From contig JAJRPF010000042.1 of the NCBI GenBank assembly GCA_024280885.1, positions 62,001 to 126,000 on the forward strand: a stretch of 64,000 bases of DNA, written 5' to 3'. Below the pieces are notes generated by a model, which ran no database searches, was not told where the DNA came from, and saw only the letters and a list, made by a program, of their open reading frames with translations. The DNA is from Planctomycetota bacterium (GTDB lineage Bacteria > Planctomycetota > JAJSAM01 > JAJVHW01). Made by a program: the position numbers and the translations under genes. Of the stretch, positions 36,483 through 44,964 are shown in pieces. Position 1 is the first letter of the stretch. Each line of letters starts with the position of its first letter.

Positions 36483-37688
36483 ATGAAGACAGCTCGTTTC
36501 GTCGTCGCCGCCTCGCTGGCGTTGCTACTAGTCGCGCCCGTTCTGGTCACACCGGCCCGCGCCGGGGACATCATCCTGCTGAAGAGCGGCCGGAAGCTCG
36601 GCAACGCCAAGGCAAGCATCCCACCCGCCGATGGCGACTACGCCGGTTCGAACATCACCGTCACCGAAGAGAACCTCGACAAGATCGTCTTTCGGATCGA
36701 CAACGTCCCGACGCCGCAGGACACGAAGGCTGCGGACGTCGCCGAGATCTTCCACGACCCGTCGTCAACTCCGGGCGACCTGATCCGCGGCCAGCGACTG
36801 CTCGGCAATAGCCAGTTCGAAGATGCGTACTCGGTCCTGGAGGGCGTCGCGAAGGACAAGCGCGCTCCGAAATGGGCCCAGGCCGAGGCCGGGTTCCGCA
36901 TGGGAGAAGCCATGTGGGGTGCGGGCGCACTCGCCGACGCCGCCAAGGCGTTCGACGCGTTCCTAGCCCAGTGGAACAACTCGAAATACGTCCCGGACGC
37001 AACGAAGGCCAACGCGCGCATCAAGCTCGCAAGTGGCGATGTCAAGGGCGCGCGCACGGCGTTCCTCTCGCTCAAGAAGCTCGCCGGGCTGCCCGCCGCC
37101 GAGAAGCTCGAAGTTGACTATTGGATCACCTGGATCGACGAGCAGGTGGCGTCGCAGGCGAAGGACAAGAGCGGCCTCGAGAAGGCGCTGAAGGGCTACA
37201 AGACGCTCACCACGAGCCTCAAGGGCCGCACCGGCGTGGACGAGTTGCGCGGCAAGGCACTTCTGGGCTCGGCGAGCTGCATCGTCGCGCTCGGGCGTTA
37301 CGCCGAGGCGCAGCAGATCACGTCGAAGCTCGTCGCGTCGAGCGATGACCCGCTCACCCGGGCCGGGGCGTACACGCTCCTCGGCCGCGCCATCATCCTC
37401 GAGAGCGCCGGCAACGCGGACGCAGCGAAGAACAAGGAAGCTCTCCTGCATTTCCTGAAGGTCGTCACGCTCTACGGCAACACGCCGGGAGCCGAGGACT
37501 GGATGGCCGAGGCGCTCTATCGCGCCGGCATGATGTTCGACGAGTTGCGACCGCCCTCGGCGAAGACCGACGAGGACAAAGCTGCCTCGCGCATGGGCCG
37601 CATGCGCGCCGTTCGCGAGTGGAGAGAGTGCGTCGCGCGCTTCCCCCGGAGCTCGTGGGCACAAAAGGCCAAGGCCAAGCTCAACTAG
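36483..37688 (+). CDS. Exported TPR protein
   Basis: 401 residues from the ATG at 36483, with AGGAG nine bases upstream. The signal peptide is KTARFVVAASLALLLVAP ending ARA. The mature protein has a short beta region (GDIILLKSGRKLGNAKASIP) and then TPR-like helical pairs (AQAEAGFRMGEAMWGAGALA, AKAFDAFLAQWNNSKYV, ALLGSASCIVALGRYAEAQQ). It resembles periplasmic TPR proteins such as YbgF-type or BamD-like scaffolds. Function unknown. Confidence 0.75.
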   Translation: MKTARFVVAASLALLLVAPVLVTPARAGDIILLKSGRKLGNAKASIPPADGDYAGSNITVTEENLDKIVFRIDNVPTPQDTKAADVAEIFHDPSSTPGDLIRGQRLLGNSQFEDAYSVLEGVAKDKRAPKWAQAEAGFRMGEAMWGAGALADAAKAFDAFLAQWNNSKYVPDATKANARIKLASGDVKGARTAFLSLKKLAGLPAAEKLEVDYWITWIDEQVASQAKDKSGLEKALKGYKTLTTSLKGRTGVDELRGKALLGSASCIVALGRYAEAQQITSKLVASSDDPLTRAGAYTLLGRAIILESAGNADAAKNKEALLHFLKVVTLYGNTPGAEDWMAEALYRAGMMFDELRPPSAKTDEDKAASRMGRMRAVREWRECVARFPRSSWAQKAKAKLN

Positions 37689-37877
37689 CAGTCCGGCCAG
37701 AATCGTCTCGGTGAGGGCTCCGAGCCTGAACCGAGGCGTCTTGATCGCCCCCGCGCTCTGCGAGCTCGGCATGCTCCCCTAGAGTCTCTCTTAGAGTAGA
37801 GGGATCGAGCGGTGGGGTTCCCACTGCCGATGAATGCTCTGCCAGCGGTCCCCACGGTGGGGATGCGGGGAGGACGC

Positions 37878-39530
37878 ATGCCAATCAGGCTCGAGGTGCA
37901 TGACGGCCATCACACACGTTCGGTGCGAGTGCCTCGCGCCGACGCGGTGATCGGTCGCGCCCGCGGGTCGGATGTCCGGCTCTCGTCCCCGGGCGTTTCG
38001 CGGCGCCACGCCCGCGTCCGCGTCGTGGGCGACGCCATCGAGGTCGTGGATCTCGGATCGCGCGCCGGTGTGCTGGTCCGCGGCACAAAGGTGCCCAGTG
38101 CGCTCGTCTCGGTCGGCGAGTCATTCACAGTCTGCGAGGCGCGGATCACACTCGTCGAGGCCAGCCTCGGGGTCGAGTCCGACGCCCGTTCCGGGTCGGA
38201 AGTGCCGAGCTCCACTGCCCCCACCCGACCGGCTCCCGCGTCCGCCGCTCCCCGCGCACGGCGGGCAGTGGCGCTCGCCCAAGCACCCCTCTTCGATCGC
38301 AATCAGTCCATTCTGCCAGCACCACGGCCGGCGAACGACCCACGCGCGGAGCGCCATCTCGAATTCGATGAGTTGCTCTACGCGACACTCAACCGGACGC
38401 CTTGGTACGCGATCTCCATCGGCCTCCACTTCGTGCTACTCGCGCTCCTGACCGTGGTGGACCTCGGGCTGTCTCCGCCCCCGAGACCGCCCGAAGACGC
38501 CGTCATCGCGCTCTCGGACGGGACCGGCGCCGACGGCCTCGACGACACGATCGACGAGTTGCTCGTGGATGACATCCTGGAAGACATGGAGCGGTTGATC
38601 CCCGACGACGCCGACGTGGACACGCCCTTCGAGCCGGTGCCCATCGAGGCCACCGAAGACGAGCCGGATGTGGAAGAGATGGTCCCCTTCGTCGATGCGC
38701 CAGCGGCCGCGCTGGGGATCCAGGATCCATCGGCCGCTTCGCTCGGCCTGCTCCCTACGTCGACAACCAACATGAAGCTCGGCGCGTCCTTCGGTAAGGA
38801 CGAAGCCGGCGAGGCGAACACGTTGGCCGCGCGCGCCCTGCGGGCATCCCCGTTCACGCGCCAGCTGCTGAAGGGACTCCGTCTGCGCACGTCGCGCGTC
38901 AACACCCGCGTCCTGCGTGGCGAGTACGACCAGTGCGAGAGCGTCCTTGATCGGCTCGAACTCGAGCACGACGCCCTGCTCCCTGGGGAGCTTGAGCTCG
39001 CCGCCCCCGGACAGGAAATCCGCGCGATCTTCTACAACTGCACATCGAAGCCGCTCTCCGAGGCAGCCCTCGACCGGATCGAGGGCTTCGTTCGCAACGG
39101 TGGCTACCTCTTCACGACGGACTGGGGCCTCGAGAACGTTCTGGAGCGCCGTTTCTCGCAGTACGTACGCACGCTGCGTGATCGTGGCCGCGTCATCATG
39201 ACCGACGACGAGACCATCTCGTTCCAGGCCGCCACGAAGCACCCGCTCCTGCGGGGATTGCCGGGTGGAGCCAAGACGTCGCGATGGTGGCTTGAGGACT
39301 CCAGCATCCTGATCGATGTCGTGGCGCCGCAGGCAGTGGACGTGCTGATCAGGTCGAAGGAACTGAAGTCGCGCTACGGGTCGGACGTGGTCGCGGTCAC
39401 GTTCAAGCACGGCAAGGGCCGTGTGGTGCACGTGCTCGGGCACTTCTTCCAGAAGGAAGGCAACCTGCGCGGGACGGTCGCGATGCAGCGCATCCTGCTG
39501 AACTTCCTGTACCAGGCGCTGCGGAACTGA
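37878..39530 (+). CDS. FHA domain - transmembrane - amidotransferase-like domain protein
   Basis: 550 residues from the ATG at 37878, chosen for GGGGAGG four bases upstream over an earlier in-frame ATG at 37812. Residues 1-90 are an FHA phosphothreonine-binding domain (IGRARGSDVRLSSPGVSRRH, then VVDLGSRAGVLVRG). A Pro/Ala linker leads to one span (ISIGLHFVLLALLTVVDLG) and a strongly acidic segment. The C-terminal 200 residues look like a class I glutamine-amidotransferase/ThuA-type Rossmann fold (RIEGFVRNGGYLFTTDWGLE, VVAVTFKHGKGRVVHVLGHF) without an obvious catalytic Cys triad. It may link Ser/Thr kinase signalling to an extracytoplasmic sensor domain. Confidence 0.75.
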   Translation: MPIRLEVHDGHHTRSVRVPRADAVIGRARGSDVRLSSPGVSRRHARVRVVGDAIEVVDLGSRAGVLVRGTKVPSALVSVGESFTVCEARITLVEASLGVESDARSGSEVPSSTAPTRPAPASAAPRARRAVALAQAPLFDRNQSILPAPRPANDPRAERHLEFDELLYATLNRTPWYAISIGLHFVLLALLTVVDLGLSPPPRPPEDAVIALSDGTGADGLDDTIDELLVDDILEDMERLIPDDADVDTPFEPVPIEATEDEPDVEEMVPFVDAPAAALGIQDPSAASLGLLPTSTTNMKLGASFGKDEAGEANTLAARALRASPFTRQLLKGLRLRTSRVNTRVLRGEYDQCESVLDRLELEHDALLPGELELAAPGQEIRAIFYNCTSKPLSEAALDRIEGFVRNGGYLFTTDWGLENVLERRFSQYVRTLRDRGRVIMTDDETISFQAATKHPLLRGLPGGAKTSRWWLEDSSILIDVVAPQAVDVLIRSKELKSRYGSDVVAVTFKHGKGRVVHVLGHFFQKEGNLRGTVAMQRILLNFLYQALRN

Positions 39531-39579
39531 CGGGCCGGACGGGTTCAGGGGTCAGGCCCAGGACAGGTCCATACCGCGG

Positions 39580-39681
39580 CGATACGGAGCCAGGACAACT
39601 TCGGCGGAGTTCGGAGGTTAGCTCTCGCCTTGTCGATGCCGGTGCCCCGAACTCTGCCGAAGTTGTCCTGGCTCCGTATCG
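39580..39681. repeat. Palindromic repeat, copy B (long form)
   Basis: The 35-base arms 39580-39614 and 39647-39681 pair at 34 of 35 positions. The inner 96 nt (39586-39681) match copy A at 18861-18956 without gaps. Copy B's outer CGATAC is kept on both arms, while copy A keeps it only on the right, so B looks like the more complete form. It lies 50 nt after the FHA gene. Confidence 0.85.
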
Positions 39682-39837
39682 CTCCGAGTGCCGCAGGGAC
39701 GTGCGACGCTGGGCTGGCAGGTCGGTGAAGCAGGGCGCGAAGACCGATCTGGTGTGTCGGTAGTCGTGTCTGTGGGCGTCTACCTGTGGTCGGGGGAGCG
39801 AGGGAGTGTGGTCATTGGTTTGCGTTGCCCGAAATAC

Positions 39838-39922
39838 CGTGCCAGGCTCAATTTCTCGGCCGGGCAACCCCTTCGGCGAGGGCGGTGGTCCCCTCACCGA
39901 CCAAAAAATTGAGCCTGGCACG
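39838..39922. repeat. 17-bp inverted repeat (CGTGCCAGGCTCAATTT)
   Basis: Arms 39838-39854 and 39906-39922 are exact reverse complements, with a 51-base GC-rich spacer and an A-run next to the right arm. It looks like a REP-type palindrome; it is unrelated in sequence to copies A and B. Confidence 0.75.
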
Positions 39923-39991
39923 CTCTCTCGGGCTGGCTATGCCCTCGGTTGGTCGCGCTTCCGTTGCATTTGAGGTCGTAACCTCCGGGCG

Positions 39992-40702
39992 ATGCCTGCT
40001 GACTCGGCTGTTGCTGCTCTATCCATCGTCTTTGTCGGGGCGCTCGTCGCGCGCTTCGCGCGGGCGCTCGATACGTCCGGGGCGATTGCGGCCTGTGCGG
40101 TCGGTGGCGCTGTCGCGATCGCGCTTGGGCTCGCCGGACTCGCCCCCCTCGGCGCCTTCTTCGTTGTTGGTTCCGCCGCGACGCGCGTTGGTTGGAAGCA
40201 GAAGAAGGCGGCGGGGACGGCGGAGCGTGGCGATGGCGCGCGCGGGGCGCGACGCGTTCTCGCCAAGGGAGGCGTCGCCGCACTCGCTGCGCTCTGGCCG
40301 GCAGCCTGCGCTGGACCGGCGATGGGTGGGGCGCTGGCGGCGGCCCTGGCCGACACGCTGGGTACCGAATTCGGAACGCTCGCGCGCGGGAAGCCGCGCA
40401 TGTTGCCGACGTTGCGCGAGGTCGAGCCCGGAACAGCCGGCGCTGTCTCCGTCCAGGGCACACTCGCGGCCGTCGGCGGCGCTGCGTTGGTGGCGGCAGC
40501 CGGAGCTGCCACGGGGCTCTTCTCGTGGAACGTCGCTCCGCTCGTCGCGGTTGCCGGCGTGATCGGCGCGCTCGGAGAGTCGGTGGCGGCGGGGGTTGCC
40601 CCGGCGTTTGCACGCGCCCCGGGGACAGTCCGCAACATCATGACGACCGCCCTCGGCGCGACGCTCGCCGGACTCGCATTCGCCGGAGGGCTCGGCCAGT
40701 GA
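39992..40702 (+). CDS. DUF92 integral membrane protein (VTE6-like)
   Basis: 236 residues with about six membrane spans. The DUF92 landmarks ALADTLGTEFG and TLREVEPGTAGAVSVQGTLA are clear. The plant and cyanobacterial member VTE6 phosphorylates phytyl monophosphate to the diphosphate. It is first in a tight cluster with a UbiA prenyltransferase (GTGA overlap) and a VTE5/dolichol-kinase-like gene, which supports a role in making an isoprenyl diphosphate from a free alcohol. Substrate not proven. Confidence 0.85.
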   Translation: MPADSAVAALSIVFVGALVARFARALDTSGAIAACAVGGAVAIALGLAGLAPLGAFFVVGSAATRVGWKQKKAAGTAERGDGARGARRVLAKGGVAALAALWPAACAGPAMGGALAAALADTLGTEFGTLARGKPRMLPTLREVEPGTAGAVSVQGTLAAVGGAALVAAAGAATGLFSWNVAPLVAVAGVIGALGESVAAGVAPAFARAPGTVRNIMTTALGATLAGLAFAGGLGQ

Positions 40703-41649
40703 CCGTCGGGCAGAAGGTCGGCGCTCTGGTTCGCCTCTCGCGGCCCTTCACGCTACTGGCGCCGTCGATCGGGATGGTGGGCACCGCTCTGGCGGCTCTC
40801 GGGTGGGGCGGCGCGTTCGTATTCCCCGAGTGGGCCCTCGGGAAGATCGCTCTCGGCGGGCTCGGGGCGGCCTTGCTCAACGTCGCCAGCAACTCGGTCA
40901 ATCAGATCTTCGACATCGAAGTGGACCGCATCAACAAGCCCGAGCGGCCTCTCCCCGCGGGCGATCTCTCGATTGCAGAGGCGTGGGTCGTGACGGTCGT
41001 GACGTACGCGCTCGCACTCACGTGCGCCTGGATGGTGAACGAGCTGCTGCTCGTGATCGTGGCGTTCACGGTGTTCCTCACCTACGCCTACTCGGGGCCG
41101 CCCTTCCGCACGAAGCGGCATTGGGCCTTCGCGAACGTCACCATCGCTATTCCGCGCGGCTTTCTGCTCCCGCTGGCCGGATGGGCGACCGTCTGGGGCA
41201 GTCCCGAGTTCGCCGGAGTTGGTTCGGCGTTGCCCACCGACATCTACACGTTCGCGGCAGCGAGCGCAGCGTTCGTGCTGGGCGCGGCATCGACGAAGGA
41301 CTTCGCGGATCTCGCGGGCGACGAGGCGGGCGGGTGCATCACCTTGCCACTGCGCGTCGGTGTCGAGCGAGCGGTGCGCATCATTGCTCCGTTCCTCGTC
41401 TTCCCGTGGTTCCTCCTGCCGATCGGCGTGGCGACGGGCTGGCTGACCGGCAACGCGATCATTCTCGTCGGCGGCGGCGTCGTGTTGATCGCGATGGGCG
41501 CGCGCGCGGCCTGGCTCCTCATCTCACGGCCCGAGGCGCTGACGGATCAGAGCACGCATCCGGCATGGGTGCTCATGTACCTGATGATGGTGATCTCGCA
41601 AGTGGTGTTCGCGCTCGGATACGTGTTCGCGCCCGGTGCCGCTGGATGA
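40699..41649 (+). CDS. UbiA-family prenyltransferase
   Basis: 316 residues, GTG start overlapping the DUF92 stop. The first Asp motif is NQIFDIEVDRINKPERP and the second is KDFADLAGDEAGG, both typical of UbiA enzymes, which bind the diphosphate through magnesium. About eight to nine spans. Relatives attach polyprenyl chains to aromatic heads (quinones, tocopherol, chlorophyll), to heme, or to glycerol phosphate. Being between VTE6-like and VTE5-like genes suggests homogentisate-phytyltransferase, chlorophyll-synthase or archaeal-lipid-like use; which one is open. Confidence 0.93.
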   Translation: MTVGQKVGALVRLSRPFTLLAPSIGMVGTALAALGWGGAFVFPEWALGKIALGGLGAALLNVASNSVNQIFDIEVDRINKPERPLPAGDLSIAEAWVVTVVTYALALTCAWMVNELLLVIVAFTVFLTYAYSGPPFRTKRHWAFANVTIAIPRGFLLPLAGWATVWGSPEFAGVGSALPTDIYTFAAASAAFVLGAASTKDFADLAGDEAGGCITLPLRVGVERAVRIIAPFLVFPWFLLPIGVATGWLTGNAIILVGGGVVLIAMGARAAWLLISRPEALTDQSTHPAWVLMYLMMVISQVVFALGYVFAPGAAG

Positions 41650-41680
41650 CGCGGATAACACGGATGACGGGAGCCGGGGA

Positions 41681-42250
41681 GTGAGCGCAAGGCCGCGCGA
41701 GGATCTCCGTCAGTGGACGCATCTCGCGATGACGGGATTCGCGCTGACGCTGCGATGGTTGACGCCGGACCAAGCGGCGGGACTCGCGATCGCGGCGATC
41801 GTTCTCAACTGGGTCGTGCTCCCGCTGATCGGACGCGACCTGCGCCGACCTGGCGAACCATTCATCGACGGCGTGAAGCTCTATCCCGTCGCCGTGCTCG
41901 TCCTCGTGATTTTCCTGCCTCTGCCGAGCGCCGCGGCGGCGTGGGGAGTTCTCGGGGTCGGCGACGCGGCCTCGAACCTGGTCGGGCGACGCTTCGGCCG
42001 GCCACCCTTCCTCGGGCGCACTGACCGCTCCTTCGCGGGAACGGCCGCGTTCGTCCTCTCGGGGGGATGCGCGGCGACGCTCATCGGAGGGTTCGTCGCG
42101 AATCAGACTCCCGACGCGCACGCATCGGCCGCGTCGTTCGCAGCCGCGGCGGCTGGCGCCCTCGCGGAGTTCACACCGCGGCGCCGATGGCTGGATGACA
42201 ACCTGCCGATCGCGATCGCGGCCGGCGCGGTGCTCTACTTCCTGAACTGA
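41681..42250 (+). CDS. VTE5/dolichol-kinase-like CTP-dependent prenol kinase
   Basis: 189 residues from the GTG at 41681, with GGGAG six bases upstream; an in-frame GTG at 41636 would lie inside ubiA. About five spans. The cytidylyltransferase/kinase signature GVGDAASNLVGRRFG followed by FLGRTDRSFAGTAAF matches SEC59 and phytol kinase VTE5. It would convert a prenyl alcohol to its monophosphate, the step before VTE6. It completes a three-gene operon. Confidence 0.85.
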   Translation: MSARPREDLRQWTHLAMTGFALTLRWLTPDQAAGLAIAAIVLNWVVLPLIGRDLRRPGEPFIDGVKLYPVAVLVLVIFLPLPSAAAAWGVLGVGDAASNLVGRRFGRPPFLGRTDRSFAGTAAFVLSGGCAATLIGGFVANQTPDAHASAASFAAAAAGALAEFTPRRRWLDDNLPIAIAAGAVLYFLN

Positions 42251-42274
42251 CCCTTGCCGCGAACCGGCGCCACG

Positions 42275-42925
42275 TCAGCGCGTGCGCCACATCTCCGTGC
42301 GGAAGAGGCCGCCCTTGTCTTGCGCCAGGCGCACGAGGCCCTCTCCCGGAGAGAACCACCAGGTCTCGCTCTCCGTAAGATCGCTCGTCACGGCAGACGA
42401 TGTGATTCGCACAGCGTCAAATTGACCCGCCGGGGTCGAGACGCGCTCCCATCCATCGAAGCGAATCTCGCGCCCCGACGAGTTCCAAGATGTGCCGGGA
42501 ACCGCGCCGATGCGCAGCATGATCACCCAGCGATCGGGGCCGTCCGAGAGCAGGATATCGTCTCCGGACCGGCGCCAATCCATGTGCCCCAGCTTCGCGA
42601 CACCATCAGTGATCGTCATGCGCACGCCGGTCGGCGTCGGTTCGATGTTGACGCGACGCACGTCGCCGTCGCGCGTGGTGAACGACGCGGAGCTCGCGCT
42701 GAAGGGGAATGCGTTCGCCGGAACCCCGCCACCAACCGCGAGGGGATCGGTCATGCCGGCGGTCCCCGAGGAGCCGGAGGGCGGTGCGTCTGGGGACTGG
42801 GCGTCGAGGGGCTGGGTTTCAGAGAGGGGAGCGTCGGGGCTCTCGCCCGAATCGGACACACAGCCGCCGAGAAACACGAAGGCGAGACACGCAGCGACAG
42901 CCAGGACGGAGGATCTTGAGCTCAT
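42275..42925 (-). CDS. Predicted lipoprotein
   Basis: 216 residues. The signal ends with the lipobox FLGGC. A Ser/Pro/Asp linker of about 50 residues precedes a 140-residue beta-rich domain with several Trp residues (ETWWFSPGEGLVRLAQD). The family is not recognised. It is convergent to the prenol kinase gene and could be an envelope protein. Confidence 0.7.
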   Translation of the reverse strand: MSSRSSVLAVAACLAFVFLGGCVSDSGESPDAPLSETQPLDAQSPDAPPSGSSGTAGMTDPLAVGGGVPANAFPFSASSASFTTRDGDVRRVNIEPTPTGVRMTITDGVAKLGHMDWRRSGDDILLSDGPDRWVIMLRIGAVPGTSWNSSGREIRFDGWERVSTPAGQFDAVRITSSAVTSDLTESETWWFSPGEGLVRLAQDKGGLFRTEMWRTR

Positions 42926-43008
42926 CTCCAGAGTCTACCCTCCCCGCCAGGCTCCAGGGAATCACGCCCGCGGCGAGAAACCACAAGGTATCGTGGTGGT
43001 ATCAGCAT

Positions 43009-43017
43009 TTATCCACA
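43009..43017 (+). promoter_or_regulatory. Perfect consensus DnaA box
   Basis: TTATCCACA matches the DnaA box exactly, in an intergenic region, followed 40-70 nt downstream by the most A+T-rich stretch I noticed nearby (CTTAAATAATGAATTC). It is about 16 kb from dnaN. A single box may regulate a gene or titrate DnaA. Confidence 0.5.
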
Positions 43018-43072
43018 AGCTACTGACACGCACCGACAGCCCCCAGAGGGAGCGGCTTCGGCGACTTAAATA

Positions 43073-43246
43073 ATGAATTCAAAACGACTTATGTCGGAAA
43101 TCATGCTCGCGCTCATGCGCGCCCTTCCCCGGCGTCTCCACACGCCTGCTGTGCGGGCGCGGGTCCGCGTCGAACGCCTCGATCTCGCGCAGCGGCGCGA
43201 GCTGGCAGACAACCTCCGTCAGATCCTGCGGCCCGACGCTGCCTGA
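43073..43246 (+). CDS. Possible small basic protein
   Basis: A 57-residue frame (MNSKRLMSEIMLALMRALPR...), ATG at 43073 or 43091, with no Shine-Dalgarno. The composition (Arg- and Leu-rich, helical, ending DNLRQILRPDAA) looks coding-like, and A+T-rich promoter-like DNA precedes it. There is no homologue I can name. Low confidence. Confidence 0.3.
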   Translation: MNSKRLMSEIMLALMRALPRRLHTPAVRARVRVERLDLAQRRELADNLRQILRPDAA

Positions 43247-43270
43247 CGACTTCCGACGACGCCAGGTACG

Positions 43271-44059
43271 ATGCCCTGGATGGTCACCCTGAGGACTCGT
43301 CTGTCGCGCTCGGTTCTGTTCACTGCGGTGCTCGTCCTACTCGCCGCGACGACCGGGCTGGCAACGGTCGTCATTCACGCCGACCTCGCCAAGCTCACGC
43401 AGCTCGCCGACGTGATCGTCGATGCAACGGTCGAGTCGCAGCGCACCGAGTTCGAGCCCGCCCAGGGCGCAATCTGGACGGTCTATGAACTGCGCGTCAC
43501 CGAGACGCTCGCCGGGGCCGAACGCAAGACGCTCTCGATCCACGTGCCGGGGGGCACAACGGCGGGACTGACCCAAGAGATCAGCGGTGCGGTGCGCCTG
43601 GACGTCGGGGAACGTGCCATCCTCTTCCTGACGAAGGAGGAGGATCGCCTGCTGGTGCTCGGTCAGTCGCAGGGGTGTTTCCGCGTCACACGAAAGGCCG
43701 TGAAACGGGCAGCGAGCAGCCCGACGAAGGCTCGCGAGAAGACTCGAACCAAGACAGAGCCCGAAGAGACGACGAGCGACGCAGATGGCGCCGCCGCGTT
43801 GGCGAAGACCGACGAATTGGTCTGCCGTAACGACCTGACCGGCCTCGCACTCGTTGCGGGCGACGGCAAGGGCGTCACTGCCGAGCCCATCGAACTGACT
43901 CTGACGGCGCTCCGCGCCAAGATCAAGGTGGCTCTCGATGAGAAGGCCGCAATCGCGCAGCGCCGCCGCGCCGAGACCGACCGCCGACTGGCCGCACTCC
44001 GAAAGCGGGCGCGACGCAATCGCGAGCGCTTGCGCGGCAAGCCCGGCGGTGGCGAGTAA
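43271..44059 (+). CDS. Exported protein of unknown function
   Basis: 262 residues. A basic N-terminus and hydrophobic segment (SVLFTAVLVLLAATTGLAT) form a signal peptide. The mature N-terminal 110 residues resemble a beta-rich OB-like domain (DVIVDATVESQRTEF, AIWTVYELRVTETLAGA, GERAILFLTKEEDRLLVLG). A basic linker and a C-terminal Arg-rich helix follow. It ends 5 nt before the folB-folK fusion, so is likely co-transcribed. Confidence 0.65.
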   Translation: MPWMVTLRTRLSRSVLFTAVLVLLAATTGLATVVIHADLAKLTQLADVIVDATVESQRTEFEPAQGAIWTVYELRVTETLAGAERKTLSIHVPGGTTAGLTQEISGAVRLDVGERAILFLTKEEDRLLVLGQSQGCFRVTRKAVKRAASSPTKAREKTRTKTEPEETTSDADGAAALAKTDELVCRNDLTGLALVAGDGKGVTAEPIELTLTALRAKIKVALDEKAAIAQRRRAETDRRLAALRKRARRNRERLRGKPGGGE

Positions 44060-44064
44060 CCGCG

Positions 44065-44934
44065 ATGCCGGACAGGATCGAAGTCCGAGGTCTGCGCGTC
44101 GACACCATCATCGGCCTCTATTCGTGGGAGCGCATGGTGCTGCAGGAGGTGCGCATCGATCTCGAGCTGCGCTGCGACTTGCGGGCCGCCGGGGCGAGCG
44201 ACGACGTCCGCGACACGGTCGACTACAAGACGCTGACGCAGACCATTCGCGAGCGCACTGAGTCGAGCCGCTATCTCCTGATCGAAACCCTCGCCCACGA
44301 TGTGGCAGAGTGCTGCCTGACGGATCCGCGCGTGACCAGCGCGCGCGTCCGATTGAGCAAGCCACACGCGCTGCGTCACGCTGACGACGTCGCCGTCGTC
44401 GTCACGCGCACGCAGGAGGATGGATCGTTGCGCGCGCCGCATCGGGTCTACATCGGCGTCGGCTCGAATATCGATCCGGTCACGAACGTCCGCGAGGCCC
44501 TGCAGGCGTTGCACTCCCGCTTCGGGGCGCTGCGCGTCTCGCCCGCCTACCGCACAGCTCCCGTCGGCTGCGGCGAGGCGGCCGACTTCATCAATCTGGC
44601 CGTCGAGTTGCGCACAGACCTGGAGCTGCACGTCCTCTGGTCGGAGTTGCGCGGCGTCGAGAAGGCACAGGGGCGCGTGCGTAGCGACGATCGCAACGAG
44701 CCGCGCACACTCGACCTCGACATTCTGCTCTTCGATGAGCTCGTCACGAACGAGGGGCCGGTGCGGCTCCCGGACCCGCTGATCGCCGACGCTCCGTTTG
44801 TCTTGGTGCCGCTCGCCGACATCGCGGGACCGCTACGTCACCCCACGGCCAACTGCACGATCGCGGAGCTACGCGCGAAGCTCCCGAAGACGGTTGAAGG
44901 CGTCGCGCCCTACGACGCCGAAGTGCTCTTCTGA
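44065..44934 (+). CDS. folK: Fused dihydroneopterin aldolase / HPPK
   Basis: 289 residues in two domains. Residues 1-117 are FolB (MPDRIEVRGLRVDTIIGLYS, DYKTLTQTIRERTESSRYLL, LSKPHALRHADDVAV). Residues about 128-289 are FolK (YIGVGSNIDPVTNVREAL, RTAPVGCGEAADFINLAVEL, EPRTLDLDILLFDE, LPDPLIADAPFVLVPLADIA). FolB removes glycolaldehyde from dihydroneopterin and FolK pyrophosphorylates the product, consecutive steps of folate synthesis. Fusions of these two are known in other bacteria. It is convergent with a pteridine-reductase-like gene. Confidence 0.95.
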   Translation: MPDRIEVRGLRVDTIIGLYSWERMVLQEVRIDLELRCDLRAAGASDDVRDTVDYKTLTQTIRERTESSRYLLIETLAHDVAECCLTDPRVTSARVRLSKPHALRHADDVAVVVTRTQEDGSLRAPHRVYIGVGSNIDPVTNVREALQALHSRFGALRVSPAYRTAPVGCGEAADFINLAVELRTDLELHVLWSELRGVEKAQGRVRSDDRNEPRTLDLDILLFDELVTNEGPVRLPDPLIADAPFVLVPLADIAGPLRHPTANCTIAELRAKLPKTVEGVAPYDAEVLF

Positions 44935-44964
44935 CCGCCGCGATCTGAACACCGGGCGCGGCAA

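Larger units (their letters stand above)
39531..39991. other. Gene-free interval with two palindromic elements
   Basis: No credible coding frame. It contains repeat copy B (39580-39681) and a separate inverted repeat (39838-39922), both listed. The remaining sequence shows nothing further. Confidence 0.6.
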
